Made by a program: the position numbers and the translations under genes | NCBI GenBank assembly: GCA_934047225.1 | Contig: OW203986.1 | Span: 19,595,221-19,659,220 of the forward strand | DNA length: 64,000 bases | Reading direction: 5' to 3' | From: Ypsolopha sequella | Lineage: Eukaryota; Arthropoda; Insecta; Lepidoptera; Ypsolophidae | In this document: one piece after another, positions 34,236 through 46,260 of the stretch | Layout of the letters: every line of letters starts with the position of its first letter | Position numbering within the stretch: the stretch's first letter is position 1 | The notes under the pieces: generated by a model | Databases searched by the model: none | Told to the model about the DNA's origin: nothing | The model's input: the letters and a program-made list of their open reading frames with translations, nothing else

Positions 34236-34384
34236 ATTACCGACTGTGAATTTTATTTAGATAAGATAGATAGATTTGAACAACGCAATCATTTTTTTAA
34301 TTTTCCCCGAAATTCTTTTAAACAATTGTTCACTGTGATCAGTAGAGGATGTTGTTTTATTAAATATATTTCATTTGTTTTCTT

Positions 34385-35010
34385 TACCTATGAAATTGCC
34401 GTTTTTTACAGTGAATTTGAAGGAAACTCAATTTTCAGTACTAACATTTTTGCATTTTTTTAGCAATGATAATTCCAAATTATGTTATTTCTTTTGTGTA
34501 TAAATGAGACAACATTAAGCTACCAGCAACGTTCATTTGATTTTTGAAAAGTGTCAGATGTAAAAAGTTATTAAGTATCTTATCATGGAAACGAATGGCA
34601 TTTGAACGAGCTGTTTTTGAAAGTTTAATTTTGGTTATCAAACTGACAATAAAAACAAAATTTAATAAGTAGATGTAAAACCCTGAAAGTTATTCAAACA
34701 CAAAACAAATAATGGAAACAGCTTTTGAATTACAGGAATTAGGAACTCATGAATCTGTAATAAAAGTTCGTTCAAGGGCCTTTTTTATTTTTTATATAAA
34801 TGTTTTACTCCACGTAAGATTCGCCTGATGACGGCCCCACTGAGAGGTCGAAATATAGCGACTAAAACCATTTAAGTGTTTGTATTTATGTGGAGTAAAA
34901 CATATATATAAAAAATAAAAAAGGCCCTTGAACGGTGTTTTATAAAAATATTTTATTAACATAATTATTATAATAAAATTTCGGCAATTTCATATGTAAA
35001 GACTTATTGT
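34385..35010 (+). repeat. Dispersed repeat, copy 3, with nested foldback MITE
   Basis: Same family as 22975 and 27435. It is interrupted near its 3' end by the palindromic element at 34772-34940. Confidence 0.75.
34772..34940. mobile_element. Palindromic MITE with hairpin core
   Basis: TTCAAGGGCCTTTTTTATTT...GTTTTACTCCAC is mirrored by GTGGAGTAAAAC...AAATAAAAAAGGCCCTTGAA. The centre holds TCGC-CTGATGA-CGGCC...GGTCG-AAATATA-GCGA (34821-34861), one of the recurring hairpin cores. Confidence 0.85.
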
Positions 35011-35700
35011 AGGTATATTTTTACGTAAATATAGATGCACAAATAATATCATATTGTTATTATAGTGCGAGGCCTACAAATCCGCATAGTCAACAACTTT
35101 CAGATCTAGCAATCTCTATTGAACTCGGTCTCCTCGGGCCGAATGTCAAAGGCTTTACAAAGTACCCGCCCCTATATAGGTGGAAACATCAATTCAGTAG
35201 AAAGTGGCGCACAGATCCAATATAGGCACATGTACATTTGCGAAGGTCTCAAGGGAGGCCCAGTTTGAATGTCACAGTTTGCATCTTGAAAACGGCAGAT
35301 ACAGTTCGATACAGTAGATACAGTAAGTAGACAAATGTGGCAAGAAAAATGATCGGGAATTATTTATGAGAATTGCTAAAAATAGTTGCGACTCTGGAAG
35401 ATAAAAAGGATTCGCCGCCATGAAAAAACTCGTTTGATAAAAAAGAACAAAATGAATATTTTTTATGGAATGTATGTAGCGCTATCATTTCTAGATCTAA
35501 TCTAAATGAGAAGACATTAAAAAAGCTAGAATTAACTTACTATTTCCACGGGCGTAGCCCCCCTCCCCGAAAAGTTCAAAATATTACAATTCTTCCCCTG
35601 CTTTGACGTTTTCTGGGTTAATGGCCATTTCTGGTAGAGAATTATAGAGAATCAAATCACCCTTCCGTTTTTTTTTTCACAATTATAATGAAATTTAATG

Positions 35701-35889
35701 TTATTACATACGGCTTGAACACTCACTTGTGATTGTTGTTGACTATATGCCAACCGTTTCACCGATACAATTTCGGCATTATCACGGCGAGTGTCGTTCT
35801 TAGGACGACGACGCGGCGTTCACCGTCGTTGTCAAACGGGCATTCGACACCGTCACATCACACGTGAGTGTTCAAGCCGTATGTAATAA
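35701..35889. mobile_element. MITE with ~26-bp terminal inverted repeats, 189 bp
   Basis: TTATTACATACGGCTTGAAC at the left is mirrored by GTTCAAGCCGTATGTAATAA at the right, extending inward through ACTCAC/GTGAGT. The interior is GC-rich (CGACGACGCGGCGTTCACCG). Confidence 0.85.
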
Positions 35890-37189
35890 TGATTTAGTTT
35901 TCAGCTCACGCGAGTTTTAATAATATTATAATTTTAATTTTATTTCATGCACTATTTTGTCGTCTTTTGTTCCGTACCTCAAAATGAAAAAACGGAACCC
36001 TTGTAGTATTTTGTCCGTCGGTAACGACCCTTTTGCTCGGGCCCCGTGTGAGATATCAAGTTGAAACTGATACTTTCTAGAGAAGTCTACGGCCCAATGG
36101 TGCTGTAAGAACATCAGGCTTCTAACTGAACGCGAAAAAGTTATTGCCCTTTACATAATCAATTTCATACAAATTTTCTCACAATATAAACCTTTAGGGT
36201 ACTTTTATTTGGCTTAGAAACTTGATTGTCTAGCACAAGTATAGAGATAAATCTAAAAATCACCAATTTTTATATAGGAAGTCTTTAAAAACAAATTTAA
36301 TTAGACCCTTTAGATACTTAGAGTTGAATAGATCGTAACTGTCAAGTTAAGTTGGTGGTACATAACTGCAAGTGAAATTAATTATCATAATGTTTTTAGG
36401 GTTCTGTACCCATATTGTGTGATGGTACTGAACAAATCGGACTCGTGCTTGCCAAATTATTTATACCCATGTCAAGGGGTTTTGGTATGGAAATGAATAA
36501 ATTAGGGCGTTCGCCGCGATTGGATTAAGATTGACGTCACTTAGCTTATCGTATTCTCCTCTTCTCATGATTTGATCTTATCACATCCGCTATATTTAGA
36601 ATGACGTCATAACTTATCATGCATTGTCAGACCAAAACGTGTGCTCAAATTTTAGCTCAACCGGTTGCGGGAACTGGTTTAAAGTTCAGTTGCAAGATTT
36701 GACCTGGACATACCAACTATAACTAACATTCTAAAGTTAAATAAACATATAGGTATTAAACAAGAAAACACACATCTGCCTATGCATTTGCTGTCGTACT
36801 TTGTGTACCTTTGTTGCTTCATCGTTCGTTTCTCCGTCGACGTCTGGCTACGCCGTAGCATCTTCGTAGATACACCACTACGTACCAACATTCCGTTTTA
36901 TACGAGGCCAGCACGAAAGGGTCTGAACTAATTTGTAATACAAATAATTGTGACAGCAAAACACCAATTTTTAAGTAATTAATGACGAACAATGAAACAC
37001 GCCTAGTTTAGATATCCAACACTTCTGGACAAAGCTGTATATTTTTCGGTTGTCCGCCTGTGATGGACAAAAAGTTGAGGAAAACGAGAATAGAGGATTA
37101 GGTGTAACTGGCATTGTGAAGTATGGAATCCTTTTCCGACGTAGTTCATTCCAAACTACGTATATACGAAATTGAAATTGTAAATTGAA

Positions 37190-37460
37190 AAATAGTTTAT
37201 TTATCACATAAAAAATCACAAATACAGCACAGGAAAAAGAAAAACATTAAAATCATAATTATTAATTAAAAAAAATAATAATAATATTCATATGTGATAA
37301 AAAGGGGCAGACTCAGCATCTGTTGTGTGAGCTGAAGATCAGCAATACAACGCTGGTTTTCGGCCTGTCCTTTTTCAGACCTCAATTTAATGTTCAAATT
37401 GCAGGTAGGTGTCTAGCTTACATCATGCTACATTTTCAGCTAGCCATAATCACACGATTT
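37190..37460 (-). repeat. Probable LINE 3'-end fragment (antisense)
   Basis: TAGTTTATTTATCACAT followed by A-rich DNA and GGGGCAGACTCAGCATCTG resembles the reverse complement of a non-LTR element's 3' UTR and tail. No coding remnant is attached. Confidence 0.4.
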
Positions 37461-38354
37461 TTTTTATAATAGTTTTAAAATTAAACAAAAAAAGGTCAGT
37501 TAAAAAATAAGTAATTTCTATGTAAAATTTCAATTTTAAAATGATACAATAAAATAAAAAATGTCACAAAATAAAAAGAAAAAAATACAAAATACATTAG
37601 ATTAATAGGCTTATTTAAAATATCATTAATGGAATGTCACGGAAAAAAGAAAGAAAAAAGATTACATTTATAATGGTTTCTGTTAGGGTTTCACTTTAAG
37701 TTTGTATATACGCGATTAGTACGCAAAATTAGTGTATTATATTTCGGAATCACAGTTGTTGCATTCCAAAATATACGCGAGCAGTTTTCTACGTACTGGC
37801 TTGAAAAGACGGTACCACACAGCATGTACGCGCCTCTACAAGCTCAATCGTTTTAGTCATGCATGACCTATTTTAATCTTTACACATAAAAAAGAGCTGA
37901 GAAACCTGAGAGCCTGTTAAAATAGTGTCCGAACTTATAGAGGTAATGTACTCGTATTTGATTTTGCAATTACACCCAGAGCCTGGGGCTAAGCGTACCT
38001 TCCAGAATTCAATTAAGTTGGTTCCTCCATTTAGTACTTGAATAGGGTTCAGAACTTACACATACTTGCGGTCAAACTTGCTGGACCTACGGGACTTAAT
38101 TAATTAATCTGTGTGGATACAGTCGTGAAAGCCAAAATGTTTTATGAAACTATTCACGTAAGCTGTCGATATTTCAAAGATCGCGGTTAGTTCAATATAT
38201 AGAATACACAGATATTAGGTACAGCTTGTTGCTGTACAATACAGAAGGATTGCGAAACTTCTTGCAACTTTATAGTAATTCTATGAACTCTTAGCTTCTA
38301 AACCTTATACTGGAAACCCGCAAATACTTATGATAACTAATTCAGTGAATATGA

Positions 38355-38572
38355 TACCGGTCAAACCTGATTTTAAGACAAACTAGTTTGGCCTAGACCA
38401 AAGCAGCACAGCGCAGAAGATAGCCGATAGGTTAGGTAAGGAGGTTAGGTACACTACGTGGCGCGACTACCATACATAACCTTCGTGGTTATACTGGCTA
38501 TTTTTCGTGACAACCCAGAACCATTTTGACCTAGGCCAAACTAGTTTGTTCTAAAATCAGGTCTGGCCGGTA
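38355..38572. mobile_element. Foldback MITE, ~218 bp
   Basis: TACCGGTCAAACCTGATTTT plus AGACAAACTAGTTTGGCCTAG is mirrored by CTAGGCCAAACTAGTTTGTT and AAAATCAGGTCTGGCCGGTA. The interior contains GGTTAGG words (GGTTAGGTAAGGAGGTTAGG). Confidence 0.85.
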
Positions 38573-39219
38573 ACATATTTACGAATATCAAAAGCAATCA
38601 TACGTAAGTAATATTCCAAAAGCAACTTGTACTTCAGCACAATTCAGAACAAACAATAACAATCGTACCTCTTTACGATCAACAAACAATATCAACAAAT
38701 TGTCTCTTCCACAAACCTGCATTACTATCATCGACGTGGCTTTGTTTACAAGCTCACCGAGTATATTCACCAAGGAGCAGCGCGTCCGGTCACAATCTGC
38801 ATAACAATGCCCTCCGCAGTTCCTCCTCTCCAGATGGATGCTAATGCCCTGAACATTCATAATTCATGCTTTAATGAAGTGGACGAACGACCCAAGGCCA
38901 TAAGATGTCACGACCCCTTTGTCTAGCAGACGACGATTTTCGTTCACAACGCTAGTATAATTGATGAGGTTAAACTATTGTTACAGTGCTGCGAAATGTA
39001 TACAGATTGTGATATACTTTGAGATCTGGAATTTTTTACATAGGTTTGCCTCAACATTTTTGGTATCAGTACACACTAGTCACCCACGAGCAAATTGCAA
39101 ACATTTGTTAAAGTAAAATTTTAAAATATATTAAAAATAACATACATCCATATCGTCGCGATATATTATTTTAATTATTAATATGAATAAATTAAGAATA
39201 AAATAATATATTTTTACCT

Positions 39220-39850
39220 TTTTTTATCTATCTGGGGGCGCGGCATTGCCTCCACCAAGACAAGCCGAAGGAAGCAGAGCACTACGTATTTGCAGGACAT
39301 TTCGTCGTATTTTCGAAACCTCTTAGCTTTGGCCTGGATAATAATAGAAAGCTCAAATTTTTAGGATAAAATTCAATTAGCATACTTATTAAATACGCAA
39401 ATTTTTATTTTGTCTAGCTTTTATGCCTTGAATTTTATTAATATCTAAAATACGTCAATGTCGTCAGTGACTGACTGGCTGACTGACTCATTGATTCACT
39501 GACTGACTCGCTCATGATCATTAAAACCTCTAGGGTACTTCCTGAATTCCTAGATAGCTGAAATATGGTATGCAGGCTAGAATTAGCATACAAACAACAA
39601 CAAAATTAAGAAATCAGTAACCTTCACTCTTCAACCCTTCATAAAAGAGAGTGCTGGTCTGTATATAATATTTCCTTCCAAAAAGAAACGAAATCCCACC
39701 AAAAAACATTTCATGTTTATGCCTTGTAGAGTTAGGGGCTTGGCTCTATATGAGATCTGATAACTATTAAAAAGTGAAAGCGTTATGAACTTATGAGTCT
39801 TGGCAACCTACTTAACATGAAATGTTTTTGGTGGGATTCCAAAATACATC
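39220..39850 (+). repeat. Dispersed repeat with GACT tandem segment, copy 1
   Basis: Shares GACAAGCCGAAGGAAGCAGA, GACTGACTGACTC runs (39470-39515), ATATGGTATGCAGG and GAGTCTTGGCAACC, in the same order, with 62455-63060. A nested inverted repeat (AATCCCACCAAAAAACATTT / AAATGTTTTTGGTGGGATTC) lies at 39690-39840. Confidence 0.7.
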
Positions 39851-40664
39851 AAATATAACTGATTCACACCTATTTGGACAGAGCGCTTAAATGAGCATTT
39901 CGGCAACTAAAAGGTAAAATTCTCCACACCTACTAGGTTTCACCTAGTATACCTATTTTACATCGCATCTGTTTTGAAAGTCCAAAAAAATACTTCTGAA
40001 ATACCTATTTACTTTTAACTAAAATGTTCTTCGTACAAGATTTACTTTTACAGCTTAAAAAGACGACCCAATGAAGCGTAACAATTGAGCCCCTCGAAAA
40101 AAGTGGTTTATTGTATTCTCAAATAAAGTTATTCAGTTTACTTCTCATTGTAGGCAGCTCTTGTGAATGCTGGCGACTGATGTAAATTTTAGTGCTTGGG
40201 AATAAGAATATCTTTGTATCAGTCAAAATCCAAACTACCGTGGTCTTCAAGTACGGGGGCCCAGGTGAGTCTTTCTATGTGGAGGCGTACAATACGCTAT
40301 GAATGTCAAAAACAGGTATTTTTATTTTCTTTTCGTCGATAAATTGTATTGTTATTGTTACGAACGTGTGTTATTCGATAGGTGTACTCGTGCTTTAGTA
40401 TTTTTCGGCCGTTGGAAGCACAGTTAACAATGGAAAAAGGTAAGTATTGGAAAAATATACAGAGTTTTTTTTCACTCAGGTAATGTTTTGGATATCGTTA
40501 AAAAAAAAGATGAAAACTGCATGGCGCAGTAAAATTAGGTGCATAATTAGTATGATTACATTGATGAATACTTATCGAGTTCAGCAAAGATACAGTAAAA
40601 CTAATCCAGCTTTTTTAAACTCGACGTTAAAAATTTTAAAATTTTAAACTTTATCATTCTAATT

Positions 40665-40810
40665 TACAGAAACCAATAGAAACTTCGCGATGACAGTTTA
40701 CACAAAACATGGGTAGTAAAATTTTTAATATAGGTGTTCAGTTTTGATTAATTAGAAAAAGGCAGGTTTTTCCGGCTGCAAAACCGCTCTTAACACTACA
40801 TGATTTAAAA
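40665..40810. repeat. Half copy of the foldback MITE at 43617
   Basis: GTGTTCAGTTTTGATTAATT, CAGGTTTTTCCGGCTGC and AAACCGCTCTTAA match the right arm of the element at 43617-43882. Confidence 0.65.
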
Positions 40811-41634
40811 CTACTGGAGCGAGCAAAACACTTGCTATCCTATCCATTGTAAATTTTCAACAAATCCGACCAAACTAATGCTAGCGAGCCATCTACCGAG
40901 ACCACAATTTAATTTTGTGGCGAGCGCACTTTGATCCAAACTCAGCCATCCCCATGTGTCACGGGAAAACCGTTGATATCACGTTAAATAACTTTACATT
41001 AGTATTCTGCTACAACTACACCAATCCTGAAAGTATACCGGAAAAGTCGACTGGTATTACTCTACTGTGTATTTATTAGTTTAGTTTGTCAAGTATTTGG
41101 GTACGTAATCCATAAACTAATTTAATTAAACAAAATAATACTTACCTAAAACAAAACACTAACCTAAAATCCTAAAACCCTTATAAAACCTATACCTGAT
41201 AAAAATAAACTAAACTAAATAAAACATCCTATCTAGATCGCCACCGTCATGTGGAAGGGTACCTAGAAGGCTGGCAGTGTTTCCTTTTTGAACGGCCAGA
41301 CTGATTCTCTGACCAAGATATATATACTGTATGTATATGTATATTGATATCTACATATTGATAAACTTTTCCACAGAAACTTAGGAAATCAAAAAGTTAC
41401 TTCCATGTTTCCTTACAAATTTTTAAAATGTGAATTTTTACGGGCAGTTCCATATTTTTTTGCGATTATTCAATTGTTCAGTATGACCAATAAATTGTGT
41501 AGTATTATTTAAAGATACCTGTCGATTTACATCCTGTATATTTCTCATATTTTGTAATTTATATTAAAATATAATTAAAATATAAATATATTTGGTTATA
41601 ATAAGCTTTTCATTTACAAGTTTTATACTTATAA

Positions 41635-41965
41635 ACACAACAAAAATAACAATTTTAAGTATTTTCGAGATATGTTTTGGCCCACTTTGGAGCCGGCATC
41701 AGTCGAATGAGTAAAAGATTAGAATAGAGAATGTCATGAAATAAAAAATAAAAAAATATATACATTTTTATTTTTTATTATTTTTGTTCAAAAGTAGGTT
41801 ACGCCATGGCCGAATTATACCATGGGTTACGCTAATTTAATTAATCATAAGGTTATATATTTTTTTATTTCATGTCATTCTCTATTCAAATATTTCACTG
41901 ATTCGACTAATACCGACCCCAAAGTGGGCCAAAATATATCTCATATTTTGTTACAATTTTATTTT
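41635..41965. mobile_element. Palindromic MITE with two hairpin cores
   Basis: GAGATATGTTTTGGCCCACT...CATCAGTCGAATGAG on the left is mirrored by ATTCGACTAATACCGACCCC...AAAATATATCTCATATTTTG on the right. The inner arms GAATAGAGAATGTCATGAAA / TTTCATGTCATTCTCTATTC also pair. Confidence 0.8.
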
Positions 41966-43616
41966 ATCTTTAATTTTAACAGTTGTTTTTTTGTAATTTT
42001 TATAGTGGTTTTATTGATTTTTATTCCATTTGTAATATTATAGAAACTAAAGAGCGGTCAAGCGAAGGACGTATATAAGTAAGTACAATAGAAGAGGATC
42101 AAAATTTTAATGTTGTCCGGTTCAAAATGAAACTACCACTACCACGCTACTGCTCTTTGCATTTTTTAATTAACAATATTTCAAATAATGTTATTTTAAG
42201 ATATATGCGCTACTGGAATATCAAAATGTGACGTCATCTAACATTTTCCGTATTTTTCCCGGGGTCCAGTTCAAGATAGCTTAAGGAACTAATGTATGTA
42301 CAGTAGTACATGCCAAACTGTTTATTTGGCCCATGAGGAAACAGAAACTGGAATTTTATCACCTAATTCGTTTTATAACGTTTCCATGCAACCCTCAGCT
42401 GCCTAACACGCCCCATTATGCACTGCACAGCTGAGACCACAATTGAATTTTCTACCTCCAGCCCACTTTGAACAGCAATCAGCCCACTCTGCGTGTCACT
42501 GCTTCACTAGATAGGTACTTGGATAAAAACCACCGAATTTAATGGCATTAATTACACAATCCAATGTAAAAAGCATAATTGTATGTCCAAAGGTTAATGG
42601 AACGCGGCGCCAGTGCTACATTTTAACATTTTGTAAATATGCAACTATGAGGTGATTTATTGGATACCTACATGAATTGTTTACACATAATTTTGTGGAT
42701 TATTATTTATGAAATAATAATTTTAAATTTTATAACAATGAACTCATCAAAGGGTGAATACTAAAAATTGCAAACAATTGCGTTCTCACCATCATTTTTA
42801 AATAAAGAATGACCTGCTTTCTTTCTACGAGGATGAGGTGAAAACTTTTTTCTGTATTCTCTTTCATTTTTGAGAACATTTTTGTGTTATATTTCTACTA
42901 GTGTACCTACTACTGGCTAAAAAGACCATTTAAATTAAAGTTCACGTCATATTATACAAGTATTTTACTTTATATGTTTGTAAGATTTAAGTTTCAAGAC
43001 TGGTACAAACAAATCTATAGCGTCAAAACCACTCAGACAAAACAAAAAAATACGTCTCCGAAACCTTTTGTAACAAGGATAGCACATCCATACATAGTTC
43101 TATGTTTGTATGTCGCTCTCAAAACTTCACTTGAAAAAAATCCATGCACTTAGCGTTGAAATAAGCGCGGCTTTCGACCGCATTCACTTTTAGCGATGCA
43201 GTTTTTCTCCTTTTATACTCTCCACACCATTCTCTCTTCAGCGTCCCCCATCTCTTTCTCGCTGGCGTCTCTCCTCGACTTTCTAGTGATGTACTTTCGT
43301 CAAATGTTACATTGGCCTACGTGTGGACTAAATTCACGTGGCAGTAAGAATCAGCTAGTTGTAGTGGTTGTGTCTTGTCTTCTATAAAAGGGTCCCTTTT
43401 CGCGTCAACCGGCAGTTTCTGCAATGACGATCATGGAAATTTGTAACGAGACAGTAGTAGATTAAATCCTTCAATGTATTTTGTACCATCTGTGAGATAG
43501 GGATACTTATGAAATTACTTTGATGGTATATGTGCATCCGTCCACCTATGCTGTCATGCAGATATTTGATGTCAATTGTGGGGCAGGGGATCTACTTTTA
43601 TAATATTATGTACTAT

Positions 43617-43882
43617 TAAGAATGGTTTCGCAGCCGGATTGTGAAAAACCCGCCTTTTCCTAATTAATCGAAACAAAACACTTAAATTCAAAATTCACTT
43701 AATAGTTATTCAACAAAATCTTACTACCTATGTATTGTGTATGTTGCCATCACAAAGTTTTCATTGGTTTCCGTAAATTAGAATAACAGAACATTTATAA
43801 TTAAAAAAGTTAAGTGTATTTTGAATTTAAGTGTTCAGTTTCGATTAATTAAAAAGAGAGAAACCGCTCTTAAATATTATTT
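43617..43882. mobile_element. Foldback MITE, ~265 bp
   Basis: AAGAATGGTTTCGCAGCCGG, CCTAATTAATCGAAAC and CACTTAAATTCAAAATTCAC on the left mirror GTGTATTTTGAATTTAAGTG, GTTTCGATTAATTAAAAAG and GAAACCGCTCTTA on the right. Confidence 0.75.
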
Positions 43883-44668
43883 ATGTTTTACTAAGACCTG
43901 TTTTTAGTGGCTTCTGTTAAGTACTGCCTAGAATAGTTTTGAAATAATCGAGGAATAGAAAAATTTGTAGTTTCATCTGATGATTGATAAACTTATTCCG
44001 AACCAAAAAAACTTGTCCAGTAATTGCAAGAACTACTTATTTCTGTAACCAAGTCAAGGGTTGGGAATGTTATCGATTTATCGATCATTTATAGCATCCT
44101 CAACTTGCGTCATGCATGATACGATCATGTTATATCCTTCTTGGATCATTCTATCCTAGTCTCACAGTAACCTCAGTACATCCCTACCACGTTTAAACGT
44201 TCGTGACACAAAGCAATATGTGAGTTAACTTCGCTGTAACGGTTCTTGTTTGAGTTGCGATTTAATGCCTCCTTAAACTGAGATGCTTTACGGGTTAACC
44301 CGGCCGAAGGGATAAAAGTATCCGGCGTTGTTTACTTTTTGGATAGAAAAGATGTAAGTTCAATAAAAACTTTGGATCTTTTAAAGACAATAGAAAGGTT
44401 ACTGGCTCTCATTCTGGCCCTATTGTTCATGGTCGATGCTTAGCGGTTAATTGATTTACTTTTTTAAAAGATTTAGATCAAGTCATAAAGTATCTCTATT
44501 TTTTTTCGGGTAGACTGATGGATGTGGAGCGAAAATTTTTAAAGTTTTTTGTTGACATTTTTTATTTTAATTATTATTATTTATTACCAATTCTTCCTTG
44601 TTTTAATAATAATCTCTTTTTTAAAGTCAATTTTAAGTTCCATTGTATCGGCCTTTAATTGTTTAGTA

Positions 44669-45159
44669 CAGGGGTCTCCAAACTACGGCCCACGAGCCAA
44701 GACCGGCAAGCACCACCAATCCAGCCCGCGGTCGCTGGTGGGACATCCCCGGTTTCTATCCCGCTATAGTAAATTTAAAATTCACAAAAGTATAATATTA
44801 ACGTGATGCTATTTATAATAGGATCAAAATTCACAACCTCTTATCACGCGTTTATTTGTCTAAAAGTAGCTTTATTATAAGAATGTTGTGAATTTACAAC
44901 CCTATTTCAAGGTCTGCCCACATCACGCGCTACAGCTAACTCCGTAACAATGGTTAATGGTGCCCGAAGTACCAACCGAGATTGCGAACGGAGCGGAGTA
45001 CACTCCTACGTCCTGCACAATATAATTGACCAGCTAGTCCCAATACGAAAATTTGCGCGTCAAAACTACAGTATTTTGGAATCATGATGAGCTATTATAG
45101 TCTTGGCCCTCGGGACTTAGGGAAGGAATAAATGTGGCGAAAAAGCTTGGGGACCCCTG
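44669..45159. mobile_element. hAT-like non-autonomous element, 491 bp
   Basis: The left end CAGGGGTCTCCAAACTACGG and right end GCTTGGGGACCCCTG are inverted. Flanking octamers GTTTAGTA (44661-44668) and GTACAGTA (45160-45167) match at 6 of 8 positions, consistent with an aged 8-bp target duplication. The CAGGGGT ends and 8-bp duplication are established hAT features. No transposase is present. Confidence 0.75.
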
Positions 45160-45763
45160 GTACAGTACATCGGATGTGAAGTCTGTAATGCTTTACAAAT
45201 ATTAAATAAATAAATAAATACTAAATAAATCTATTTGTATTTATTCGTCTCCACTTTTTATGAAACTAAATACTTATCAAAGTCAAGCCGTTTCTTCCAC
45301 GATTGAAATCACATAAAATGAGCGAAAAACCTACATAAAACCCAATCTTTAGTATCCCCCACAAGTCAAACTGATATCGGAATCCCGAGGTTTTAGGATT
45401 AGGCCGCTCGTACTTATTACACGAACTGATTTAAAGTGAATTAACCGTTCGATCGGAAAATTGGAATGCCACACAGATAATTACCTGACACTCACAGGGA
45501 AGGAAGTCGCTTAGAAAGGAGATTCAAATAAGCGAACAGGAAAGAGCAAGTGAGGCGGCAAGATCGGCGCGTCGACCGATGTTGCCAGCTGATTTTTTTC
45601 AAGAAGCCCATAAAGGTTTACAGACTTATCATCAATATTTACTAATTTTATTAGGTTTTACTCGAAAAAAATACGAATGAACTTTTTTTTCAACGTTAGA
45701 CAGACCGATCCCGAAAACCTACTAAAAGTTAAAAGTTCTGTTGGCCTATATTCTCTGACATTA

Positions 45764-45924
45764 GTGTTGATTCGGTGTAACACGATTTAACTTATTTGAC
45801 AGGACTTACCTTATTTTAAGCGTCGTGTCTTTGTCTTTTCGATACGGAAAGAAAAAGACACAAGGGTTAAATTAAGTTTAGTCCTGTCAAATAAGTTAAA
45901 TCGTGTTACATCGAATCGACACAA
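45764..45924. mobile_element. Palindromic MITE, ~160 bp
   Basis: GTGTTGATTCGGTGTAACAC followed by GATTTAACTTATTTGACAGG is mirrored by CCTGTCAAATAAGTTAAATC and GTGTTACATCGAATCGACAC. A 40-bp arm is near perfect. Confidence 0.85.
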
Positions 45925-46260
45925 TTGAGCACCTCATTTTGCATCAAGTAGGACGACTGAACTGTATGAAGTTTCATTATTGTTTAAAATAGCGCGCTGA
46001 GAGCCGTGGCTGATACGCAACCGAACTTTTCTTTAATATACTGCAATTTTGAATTTGTAAATTTTATACAAAACGAAAAAAACCTGAAAAGTTTTATATT
46101 TTTTTTATTTACTAATAACTAAACAATATTATGACCGGTTAACCTAAAGCAATATTGTTAAAAATTAAATAAGAATCAGAAAATCTACGATCTTAATAAA
46201 CATGAAAATATAAACCACATTAAAAAAATATACTAACTAAATCACCTATTATATAACTAC

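Noticed and set aside
38430..38460. Telomeric TTAGG repeats
   Set aside because: GGTTAGG words occur only two or three times inside a foldback MITE; no tandem array.
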